Part shown: piece after piece, positions 54,840 to 64,000 of the stretch
Numbering within the stretch: the first letter of the stretch is position 1
Layout: every line of letters begins with the position of its first letter
From: Enoplolaimus lenunculus
Lineage: Eukaryota > Nematoda > Enoplea > Enoplida > Thoracostomopsidae
Direction: 5' to 3'
DNA length: 64,000 nt
Assembly (NCBI GenBank): GCA_030248215.1
Contig: JASANG010003637.1
Coordinates: 1-64,000 of the forward strand
Notes under the pieces: generated by a model
Told to the model about the DNA's origin: nothing
Seen by the model: the letters and a program-made list of their open reading frames with translations, nothing else
Databases searched by the model: none
Position numbers and translations under genes: made by a program

Positions 54840-57470
54840 GATGACCCACACCAAACGTAGCCTCTTGGGGTTTAGCCGTTCATTCTCAAATAATTTCAGT
54901 TGTGCTTTGATGTGTGATCATTAATTATTGCGTAATAGATTGTTACTCTTATGAAAGTCAGTTACGCTGCGTTGAAGACTGGAAACGTTGAGTAAGTGTA
55001 ATTGGGGTGTTGCCACGGTTTTATTTTTATGTTACCGAAGTTAAACATTAGGGATTTGAGTTGTTTGTTTTTTGCAGTAGTTGAGCGTCATGTTTTTTGT
55101 GTTTTTAGCAGTCTTTAAAGTGTAAATAGAACAGTAATTGAACCTATTTAATTCTAGTTTTGGGTCCCAGAAAACTTGTAAATTTATTTCACCGAGTCGT
55201 CGACCGTCTTTTCTATTATTTTTGGGCATTTATTAATCTTTACGAAATGTAGAATCGCGTGTTTTAGAAGACAAATTCTTTATTCGTACGATTAGTATTA
55301 TAATTTTCTGGCCACTTCGCATACCTTTTGAAATTATATTTTCTATGTGTGCTTTTTAAGTTTACGAGTTTGCGGTATTTAAAAAATCTAATTGTTTTTA
55401 AATCGTTAGCTCGTAGGCCAATGATAGACGCAATCGGTTGGAGAAACGACCAACAATGCTTGAAATTTGTATCGCTTACTGTCTGACTTAGAATGTATAT
55501 AAATTTGGTATATTTTTTGTTTTGTTATTCAGACAACGATATTTTGTCGACTTGTTAAGTGAAAGGAAAAAATTAACTGTCGGTGATGGCTTTTGACGTT
55601 TTTAAGGCTTTTATTTCCAGTCCCACCTTGCAGTAAACAATTATATACTATTCTCGCACTTATTTACTTCGCTCACATGACAAGCCTGATTCGGAATGTA
55701 ACAATAAGCCTGAGAATATAAAACCTAAGCTTAAGCCTTACCTTACGTCTAATCCTATGCATGTGATAATTTAATAATGTAAACGCAGTGGGTGGGGGTC
55801 TTTTGTCCTCCATTAAATTAGCACTAGTGTGGGTGAAAAGTTTACAAGTACAAAGTTTTGTTATCCCAATGAGAACGAAGTTAAATTAAGTGGAATTTCA
55901 AAGGTTGAGTTTTAGCAAGTCCAGTATGGTTTAAAGTTTCATTGGCAAAGTTTTGCCTCGTGGTATGGGCCGAAGAAGCTTGAGCTTTTAGTACAAGTTT
56001 CATGCATCCGTGAAACTAACAATGGGTTGAGTTCCGAACAAACTATTCAAATACCGTCGTCGGTTGGGCTGGCAAAATACCACGAGACGAACCAATTACG
56101 TGCGGTACGATGCCATGTAATTGTATTTTTGGCACTGAACTCTGTCGTCTGGGTTCTTAATCGAGAGAGCGCATTAAAACCTTTGTAGCAGTTTGTTAAA
56201 AATGTTAAATTGGCGATAAAGGTATATTTTTGATAGTGTAATATAGTTTATGTTTTGTCTTATTTTTGTTGGTAAGTATTTTGAACAGACGCTATACATA
56301 AATATTTTTGCATTACATAAGCGGACCGCTTATATTAAGTCGGCCATCATTGTTATAAGGTATGGAACTTGTTCGCAATTGTTTGATGAAAAGCTGACTA
56401 AAGATTGAACAGTAATGTGTGTTGTTTTGTTGGTAATCCTTTCGGATATCTGTTTCCCATGAAATGTTTTTAAATGGGCATCTATGGTGCATTAGCTATA
56501 AAAGGCGAGTACTGATAGTTATATGCCGTGGAAAATTAACTCACCCCAAAAATCTTTTTTACATATATATGATTTTTAACATCAAAGCTGGAAAAATTTA
56601 TACAGGTGTTATCCGAATAAGAGAGGGAGTGAATGATATTTTTTCATGTCTAGAGAGACACCTTTAGCTTATGCAGCAATTTTTGACGGTTTAAGTTCTT
56701 TACTTTAGGAATATACTTGACTTGATTTGGTATGATGCTATAAATTTTGGTAACATTATATATATACTTTGAGTAAGAAATCAAATCCTGCACTGAATCT
56801 CCTTGTGATTCAGACTAAAAAGTTGATCCCAACTATTACCACTACCTGAGTTACGAATCCATAAGTACCCCAACTGAAAATTCCTGTCACCGCCAGAACT
56901 TATATACATACGTATACGTATTAATTTCAGTACAAAATTGTATTACGTATTTGTCTATTCGGGTTACGTTATTCATTTGTTGCGTTGTATTTTGTCGATG
57001 CGAATAATAATGTTCTACTATTTTTTGAAGTTACAGATGATTAGCAATATTAGTTGAAGAATTAGAGAATGTTTGTTGTTACTGGGGAGGAAAAATGTTG
57101 TAATTAGCCGAAATACTGAACATTTACGTAATCATTTGATCAGTCGATTCAGATTTTTGTAAAATTCGAATGCAAATATTGTTCAGATATGTAAATAGAA
57201 TGACCTTAAATGGTGATAAGGCGGCTAATAGTTATTGTTGCTTATTGGAAAACATTGTAGTTATCTTATTTTTGCACATACTTTACTATACTACAGAATC
57301 TAACATTAATACTTAGATGGAAATTGTGTTTTATGGAATCATTTATGTTAGTCTTGCTTTACCCATGAATGAGCTACAATTAAATAAAGTAGGGAGATCT
57401 ATGGTTCTAACAGTCATAGATACTTTGAATTTTTACCGTCAATTTTTACAATAACTCAACTATAAGTTTT
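54840..57470. other. Stretch without a recognised gene
   Basis: AT-rich intergenic DNA downstream of CTDNEP1 with only short frames. A GCCTAA-like patch (AACCTAAGCTTAAGCC, 55720-55760) is a family A relic. Confidence 0.4.
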
Positions 57471-57478
57471 GGATTGCT

Positions 57479-57620
57479 ACAGGGTGCAATCGGATGTAAA
57501 AAATACCGGAACCTGACGCGAAGCGGGAGATGACTCGAAATTAATTTGGTAGTTTAAACAATTTTTAATAGCCGAAGATGTATTTTCAGCCGGAACCGCA
57601 GGCATAACCCCGGTTAAACC
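57479..57620. mobile_element. Family G relic
   Basis: ACAGGGTGCAATCGGATGTA opens it, and AGCCGGAACCGCAGGC lies near the other end. The right terminus is lost. Confidence 0.4.
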
Positions 57621-57787
57621 CTGGATTGTTGATATGTTTTGTTTGTGCATTTTTTGTTATCACGCGCTACGTATTTAATTTTACAAACGATTTTCATTGA
57701 TTGTGGTACGCATAGATAAGCCACACTATGTGCGTTTGTGTTTATTTGGTCACGGAATACCTCATAATGAGTATAATGTAACGTGTT

Positions 57788-58068
57788 AGGGTAATGCTAT
57801 ACGTGCTGTGCGGCGTCGCGCATCGTGTCACTAAATAATATAATAGAAATAAACAGTGCCATGCGGCGCGGATCTAAAATTATTTGTAACGCGGGGCGCC
57901 GGACGGCGTTGAAAGGCAGCGAACGGCGGCGTCCGACGACGAGTATTTGAGTTGCGGACGGCATGCTGTGCAGCGTTTGGCGGCACACAAATTTTAAAAA
58001 TTTTAATGTCTGTCGTTTTACACCGCATGCTGACGGATGAGGTCGCATGACAAGTATAGCACCACCCA
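57788..58068. mobile_element. TIR element, family H (GC-rich), complete
   Basis: AGGGTAATGCTATACGTGCT at the left is the imperfect inverse of GACAAGTATAGCACCACCC at the right. The interior is full of CGGCG text (GGGGCGCCGGACGGCG) and stands out from the AT-rich flanks. 281 bp. A 96-codon frame on the - strand is a by-product of composition. Confidence 0.65.
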
Positions 58069-58472
58069 TATGTTTGCAGCGTTCCAACTGAAGCCCTGTG
58101 TCAGCTGAATTAAGTAATTAACGAATTTAAGCTAAGGTTGAAATATCTGCTGGGTTGGTTTTCTTTTCGACGATAAGATTTAGAATACGGTTCGTAAGAT
58201 TTTTTGCTATAAGTTGAACCCTGCATTCTGCTGAATGATGTATATATACTATCAGTTTTGTTTGTTTTTATTTTTTAAACCACTGCTTAACACTGCAGTC
58301 ATGTTGTCCATGCAGAGTTCAATTTTTTCAATTTATTCATGGTTTTAATCCAAATGGTGTATATTTTTAGGCACTGATCTGTTTGTGCTCATAGAACTAA
58401 AGCTTTGGTCTAATGTTTAAGGACTAAAATGCAAAATGGCAGATACAGTATATCAGTTTGAAGTCACGGCGC

Positions 58473-58592
58473 ATGTAAAGATCAGGGGCGGAACGTTTTT
58501 CTGTGAGACTGCAATGAGTAAGCTTAAATTTTTTTTGCTTGGCTTAGGAATATGCTTATAATACTGTTCCGCCCATGTTCCTCACATTGGTT
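58473..58592 (+). mobile_element. TIR element, family A, compact complete copy
   Basis: CATGTAAAGATCAGGGGCGG then AACGTTTTTCTGTGAGACTG at the left; ACTGTTCCGCCCATGTTCCT at the right. TTTGCTTGGCTTAGGAATAT is the core. This copy shows the ends best. Confidence 0.7.
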
Positions 58593-59072
58593 GAAGTCTC
58601 TGAGGTTGGAGCAGTAGCGCAGCATATCAGAGTGCGGCATACTATTCCATATAGAAACATTATAGAAAAACTTCAAATTTGGCTCTGGTGCATTAATGAA
58701 AGATTACTATGAACTTTTATTTAAACTGGAACGATTTTCGAACAGATTTATTATACCATGCTGTAGCGGTATGTTTCATTGCTATATTGTGTTGTTTGAA
58801 ATAAATATATACATGTGTTTATGAATTGGAGCGATCTTGCGAGAACAATTGGTTACGGGATTGCTAGATTCTACCTATACCGTGCGAGGTTCATCGAAAT
58901 AAATTTGAGCAAATTTAAGCAACGATCCATTCTAGGGTGTAACTGGGCATCCTAATTCGTTATACAAATGCCGGTAAGTCTGTTGGTTTTATTATAGGTG
59001 GGCATTCGTCGGATTTCCGAAATGCTATTGTGTAAGAAAATCTTGGAATAATTTCTCATTGTTTCACTACTA

Positions 59073-59673
59073 ATGCCGGGTTCACGGTATAAACAGGGCA
59101 GTTGGCACACGGTTTGTTCCTATTTGACTATTGGGTAACATTTTGTCCACTTATAGACCCCATATCGCATTCAAAAATTCGTATTTGTTTTCTATTACCG
59201 GGTGTGGATCACCTTTTGTTCTTCAATATCATATGCTAGATCACCTTTTGTTCTTCAATTCAATATCATATGATATTCGTGGTATTGTCTGCGAATATCA
59301 TATGATATCTTTTCAAACACCTGCATACTTGAGGTAACATACCTAAGTTATCCTGTTGAATATCATATGATATACAAGAATTTGAATTCTGAATCTGTGG
59401 TTCTAAGCGATTTTGTGTCGGAAACGATTTTCAGGCGTGTATTTGGTATTTAAAGCACCTCTGTGTCTCTGCCGTCCCACTTTCCATTCATTTGTCGCAC
59501 AGTATCACGTGACATACCCACTCATGTACATGTTGAACATTTGAGAGCGGTGGTTTGTTAGCTAATGTCATATGATATTCGAGTTTTGTCTGTTGACCCG
59601 ATATAAGAGCCCGAATTATAACATTGTCACGAACCGTGACCCGCCGGCCCCGGTTACAACGTGATTCCCGCAT
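59073..59673. mobile_element. TIR element, family B, second full copy
   Basis: ATGCCGGGTTCACGGTATAA at the left and ACAACGTGATTCCCGCAT at the right are the family ends. Four GAATATCATATGATAT-type palindromes lie inside. The interior is in the opposite orientation to 19705, sharing CGATTTTGTGTCGGAAACGA. TA or TAA borders it on both sides. Confidence 0.75.
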
Positions 59674-59679
59674 TAGGCT

Positions 59680-59760
59680 TAAAGTCTGATTTAGGCGTCA
59701 GTTTTAGGCTTTGGATTAGGCATATACCTTGCAATAGGCTTCGGCTTAGGCACCCACACT
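59680..59760. repeat. TTAGGC-like run
   Basis: TTAGGCTTTGGATTAGGC and AATAGGCTTCGGCTTAGGC, imperfect TTAGGC units directly beside the family B copy. Confidence 0.45.
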
Positions 59761-59762
59761 GC

Positions 59763-59960
59763 AATAATTGATGAGTTAACTTGACTCCCTCCAAAATAGG
59801 TTCTACGGGACTACAGAAACTGTTTCAAACCTCAGTCATAAAATGGACTAAATTCGGTGAGTTAACTTGACTCCCTCCAAAATAGGTTCTACCGGACTAC
59901 AGAATGTGATTCAAGTCATAAAATGGACTAAATTCTTGTCAATTTTTGTGAGTAGATTTG
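59763..59960. repeat. Family D relative with internal duplication
   Basis: CTGCAATAATTGATGAGTTAAC opens, and GAGTTAACTTGACTCCCTCC then AAAATAGGTTCTAC occurs twice 92 bases apart. Related to the CACTGCAAAAAA family but without a clear second end. Confidence 0.5.
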
Positions 59961-60159
59961 GTTTTTGTCACCGCCCTCGGGCGGTGACTCTGTTTTCGCT
60001 AGCGGAAGTCTTATAAATGTTATGTGTTTTAGATGTAACAAGAACGAAACTAGTGAAAATTCTGAACTAGAATTTTCCATAAAATGATGCAACTAAAATT
60101 CATCAGTACTATTTTCAGGACCCATGTTACTTTTACTGCCGTCCCGGTTTCTAATGGGT

Positions 60160-60275
60160 GTGTAGAAGAGTAGGCTTAGATTCTAGACTGCATTTTTTGC
60201 GGCGGCTTAGGTCTAGGCTTGGTAACCCACTTTTTCAACGCTTAGGCTCAGGCTTAGAAATCAGCGTAAACCTAG
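60160..60275. repeat. TTAGGC-like run
   Basis: GTAGGCTTAGATTC, GGCGGCTTAGGTCTAGGC and ACGCTTAGGCTCAGGCTTAG are worn units of the same hexamer. Confidence 0.45.
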
Positions 60276-61689
60276 TGTTTTGGCGCTAAATGTAACATCT
60301 GCCATTTTCAGCATAGGTACACATAAGAATAAATTTGTGAACCTTCGTCAGCAGCGTCAGCGCAGAATCTCGTATAGGACCACATTAAAAACGTTATAAT
60401 GTATTTTTGAAAGGACGAATTTTCAAAGTCGTCAGGAATGCTATGAAACACTTCAAAATTTGTAAATGTTCGTTCTAAAACTTTACAAATTGTATCTTTT
60501 TGCTCGTTTTTAATTCGAGGATTTTAGGAAAACTGAGTGCAACTTCTGCAAAGTTTAAGCTTTACATTTACTCAGGTCAGGTTTCGAATATCACTATTTA
60601 AATATATTTTTTAGCAAATGGGTTTGCATGATAAACTAATTAGAAAAGATTGGTTACGTGCTATATTAGCACATTCGTGCGGCCAATCAGTGGCTCCGCT
60701 TCGGTAACTTTGGGTTCAACGGCACCTTGCTACCCACTGCGCCGACAGTACGACTGCAGTTTCGGCCGTCCGTTAAACCATTACTCGCAGCTTCACGTAC
60801 TGCATGCCGCACCAAAGGCCTGTTTCGAGACCTGGAAGGAATAAACTTCATTTTGAAACGTTATCATACAAAACCAACATAATCTCACATTATTGGCACT
60901 AGTGTTAAATGCAAGGTTAATCAAGCAAATAGACCGAAATGAACACTGCTCAATTGGGACTGAAGTTTTCCAGTATAACATATTAAGATTCATAGTAACA
61001 GCGAACGGTAAGTATACAACCTCATAATTTATACTTGACTCTCTGTGCTCAAATAACGGGCAAAAAAGCGGGTCAATTAATAAACTATCCTGAAAAAATA
61101 GTTAAAATTCTTGTGAACGAACGATGCTAAATAACAAAAATTCTTTTGAGCGAACGAATTTAACTAGTATATTAAATCGCTAGTTTACATACCAGATGCC
61201 ATTGGACCTGTGACAGTACAATTTTTACGTGACTGCAAATAAATAATGTAGCTAGTTCAGAAATATTGCTCTCATACCAGCATTGTAAACTTCGAGGAAA
61301 AGTTAAAGTTGCGCTAATAGAAAACTTAGAAACTAATGAAATAATAGGTACAACGCGGTTGCAGTAAAGATTTCGGTAACAGAGCAAAGCCAGAGGGTGG
61401 TTTGGGGTTTTAGCATCCATTTAATCCAATAGCCTTCCAATTAATAATTTAGGCTATACGCCTTCTTGCAACCTTGATGATTTACGTTTAGATCAACTTA
61501 AATATAGCTAACCGTAAAGCATTTTTCACAATTAGCTCGCGGTGACCAATTTGGCTTTCAGTCAAATAACTTGTTCAGTCTAAGTATTCTGTTTTATAAA
61601 ATATACAGCAGTTTGACTTCGGTCTTTTTTCCAATCATAAGTACTGCTAGAAAAGTTTTTGCAATTCAGTATGATACTGAAAACATTTT

Positions 61690-61875
61690 TTTCGTTACAT
61701 CTTCTTACTTATGACGGCGTCCGGCGCCGTCCGTTACCTTACGGTACTCTATACCGCAAAACACATTAATTTATACTTACATGGCATCGCCTAACAATTC
61801 ATAAAATAAAATTTTATACCATGCGGTACCATACGGATGGACGTCGCCGCGCGACAAGTATAGCGCCACCCTTAT
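61690..61875. mobile_element. Family H, partial copy
   Basis: GACGGCGTCCGGCGCCGTCC in the left part, and GCGCGACAAGTATAGCGCCA then CCC at the right, match the element at 57788. The left terminus is not clear. Confidence 0.5.
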
Positions 61876-61936
61876 CTATTACAAGATTAAAGTCTTTGTA
61901 CCACTTACAAAATTTATTGCTAAACTGCGGCCAACA

Positions 61937-62085
61937 TAAAGAACAGGGACGGAAGAGTAATATAAGCATATTTCAGTATATTCCTAAGCCTAAACCAAGC
62001 AAAAAAATTAGTCTAAAGCTTAAGCCGCCTACTGTTTTCTAGTCCAACAGAAAAACGTTCCGCCTCTGATCTTTAAATGGACCCT
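61937..62085 (-). mobile_element. TIR element, family A
   Basis: CATAAAGAACAGGGACGGAA at the left and AACGTTCCGCCTCTGATCTT then TAAATGGACC at the right are inverse ends. ATTCCTAAGCCTAAACC and ATTAGTCTAAAGCTTAAGCC form the core. Confidence 0.7.
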
Positions 62086-62113
62086 ATTAACGGTTAACAT
62101 GTACAAATATGTT

Positions 62114-62899
62114 ATGCGGGGTTAGCGTTATTTACTGGAGCAATCCGAACGCACTAATATTGTAGAAGGTTTATGTAACATTAAATTGTAACGAATGTTG
62201 AATAAGCTTCTATTTTTGTGGTTCTATTGAAAATTTTCCTTAAATATTTTCCTAAGTACAAATAATTCACATTTCAAATTTTAGTATGATATGTCGACAT
62301 TATACTAAGTATACATTCAAGCTAGGTTACCACAGCCTTGCAAACATTTTCAAACATGTCATAAACTGCAAAAATGGTAAGTCAAATTGGCTCTCTCCAA
62401 AATAGGCTTTTCGGGACTACAAAAGCTGAGTCAAATGCGACTCCGTCAGAGTCAAATTTGACTCATTGAGTACTGTTGTTAAAAAGAGCTGCTCTGCAAA
62501 AATGGTGAGTCAAATTGACTCTTGGAAATGGGCTTTTCCTGACTACACAAACTGAGTCAAAATTGGACTCCGCCAGAGTCTAATTCGATTCAGTGAATCG
62601 CACAGTGAGTCGAAATTGACGCTAGTGGAGTCGATTTTGACTCAATTTGTGTAGTCCAGAAAAGCCTATTTCTGAGAGAGTCAATTTCACTCACTATTTT
62701 TTGCAGTGTATGATGTTGTCAGAAAATATTTCGAATATCGTATGATATTACAAACAGTGAATGTCATATAAGGATAGCAGACAATTCAATTTTTTTTAAT
62801 TTGATAGTGGATCAGCGTGCAGACAAAATGTTGCCCGCTATAATGTTATAGGAACAAAACGTATTCCAGGGTGTCCCTGTTATATCGTAAATCTCGCAT
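62114..62899. mobile_element. TIR element, family B, with another element inside
   Basis: ATGCGGGGTTAGCGTTATTT at the left and TTATATCGTAAATCTCGCAT at the right are the worn ends. The text CAAACATGTCATA | TGATGTTGTCAGAAAATAT is split by a family D insertion at 62364-62708. The worn copy at 27447 shows the unsplit text. Confidence 0.7.
62364..62708. mobile_element. Family D element(s) inserted in the family B copy
   Basis: AACTGCAAAAATGGTAAGTC at the left, CTCACTATTTTTTGCAGTG at the right, with direct TA at 62362-62363 and 62709-62710. At 345 bp it is about twice the length of the copy at 22901. A second CTGCAAAAATGGTGAGTC start near 62495 suggests two fused or nested copies. Confidence 0.72.
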
Positions 62900-63274
62900 T
62901 AGCTTATAGTTGTTCCGTTTACACTATAATCAGCTTAACCCTTTCATGCACAATAATAAAATGAAACCTAAACTATTAAGGAACTCATTTTCCATCAAAC
63001 GAACTAAAGCTTAAGCAAAAGTAATTCAAAAATTAAAAGTAAATTAGGTGCGCTAAACCAGTCATCCAACGCGAAAAAAGGACTCAATTGAAAATGCGTC
63101 TTTGGTTCCGCAGTAGTCCAATAAAATCACAAAAAGTGAAAGGATATTCAAGTGTAAAAAAAACTAAAATTTAATTAAAACCATCAGGGGAGGTTATAAC
63201 AAGCCAAATCTGTGTCATGTTCCGATATATTAATAAAGATAGAGCGGGCCCTGAACCGATGTACCGATAAACAA

Positions 63275-63350
63275 AGCCCAATAAGCCTATTAAGCTCAAG
63301 CAAAAAATTGCTCTAAAGTTTAAGCGAACTCTAGTCCGGTCTAGTGAGAG
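63275..63350 (-). repeat. Family A relic
   Basis: AATAAGCCTATTAAGCTCAA then CAAAAAATTGCTCTAAAG matches the family's inner right part. Confidence 0.45.
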
Positions 63351-63847
63351 AAATCGAGGACTAACGGATCCAGCTGGGGGTGGGCAGTCCTACGCTTTCT
63401 GTCAGAAATTTTTTGTAATAAAATGGTCCGGATATCATGGTAAAAATACAACATCTCTGAAACCATTATACTTCTGTATCCGTTTTCTGTTTTATTGATC
63501 AGTATCCGTTTTCGATATTTTTACTATTCGTTATGGTCCACGTAACTTTTGCAACGAATATATGTTTTCAAAGTTTATGACGCTGAAGAATTTGACTATG
63601 AATGGGCAAGATTACCTCACCGTATTTTTTCGTGCACGAATTTTGTATTTTTAATTCTCGGGTACTTAAATAAAATTGCAGTTTTTCACCGGACTCCGAC
63701 ATACTTGGTGCTATTTTTAATGTTTGTAAAACATCGTATGGTGGGTCGCGTGTTACCCGGCTACTCGTTTTAGGTAAAAATCGGTGTCCATTGCCGTTTA
63801 TACAAATTCCGTTATTTTTATGCTCAAAATTAGTTATAAATCCATTA

Positions 63848-63951
63848 ACCCTTTTTCACATGAATAGTGCAATATATATAATATTTAACGTATATGCATT
63901 GCGCTGAGTTGCCCATAGCCAACTCTATGTGAGAATTGGTTAAAGATAAAC
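63848..63951. mobile_element. Short TTAA-ended TIR element
   Basis: TTAACCCTTTTTCACATGAA at the left mirrors CTATGTGAGAATTGGTTAA at the right. TGCGCTGAGTTGCCCATAG is shared with the copies near 13000. About 104 bp with no tRNA-like block. Ends in TTAA suggest a piggyBac-like duplication. Confidence 0.55.
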
Positions 63952-64000
63952 TGCAATTTTTCGATATACAGTGCATTCGCTATTTTTGCTTTAAAAATTT

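Noticed and set aside
63549-63773. 74-codon + strand frame near the right edge
   Set aside because: No splice-like acceptor, domain or helix pattern distinguishes it from chance.
1-64000. CRISPR arrays, bacterial operons, riboswitches
   Set aside because: No spaced identical repeats of that type, and introns, poly(A) signals and LTR elements show eukaryotic DNA.

Overview
The window is animal nuclear DNA. It is AT-rich, short exons are separated by long introns with GT/AG borders, and most of the length is repeats and transposon remains. Two host genes can be modelled well. One is CTDNEP1/Dullard (nuclear-envelope HAD phosphatase, + strand, about 48.4-54.7 kb, six exons seen). The other is a four-helix membrane protein (- strand, 29.7-33.1 kb, four exons whose phases all fit). 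Two more are only partly visible: the C-terminal part of a GNAT-like protein (0.4-1.0 kb) and a single-helix membrane protein (about 14.0-14.3 kb). The species is not settled. Many dispersed repeats carry degenerate TTAGGC hexamers (the nematode telomere unit), and the GNAT protein resembles nematode DUF1248/YitH-type proteins, so a nematode or another small invertebrate is a reasonable guess.

The main discovery is a Ty3/Gypsy-type LTR retrotransposon on the - strand (5448-12932). It looks whole and very young: near-identical LTRs, a 5-bp target duplication and three long open frames. Its parts are unusual. Gag starts with a signal-peptide-like stretch and a roughly 100-residue leader ending in a 2A-like box (GNVELNPGP). 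The integrase ends in a PWWP domain where chromoviruses have a chromodomain. The env position holds a third frame made of a NADAR (YbiA-like) domain fused to an SGNH/GDSL hydrolase. I know of no described LTR element with this set. A second, smaller Gypsy copy (36582-40653, + strand) is broken but also young, with a tRNA-like stretch in its leader.

Layout: 0-1 kb host gene ends; 1-5.4 kb repeats, with two copies of a TIR element ending in GACCCGAATAAGAG; 5.4-12.9 kb the large Gypsy element, inserted in a TTAA-ended repeat; 13-18 kb repeats and one host exon; 18.9-22 kb a palindrome-rich TIR element beside a 1.6-kb satellite; 22-29 kb further TIR elements; 29.7-33.1 kb the four-helix gene; 33-36 kb repeats; 36.6-40.7 kb the second Gypsy; 40.7-47.7 kb tandem duplications, a 70-bp satellite and hAT-like elements; 48.4-54.8 kb CTDNEP1 with repeats in its introns; 55-64 kb mostly TIR elements, one inserted inside another.

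At least eight non-autonomous TIR families recur here. One has a core of telomere-like (TTAGGC) repeats, and another carries arrays of the palindrome GAATATCATATGATATTC. Host gene function and transposon content show no functional link beyond elements sitting in introns.
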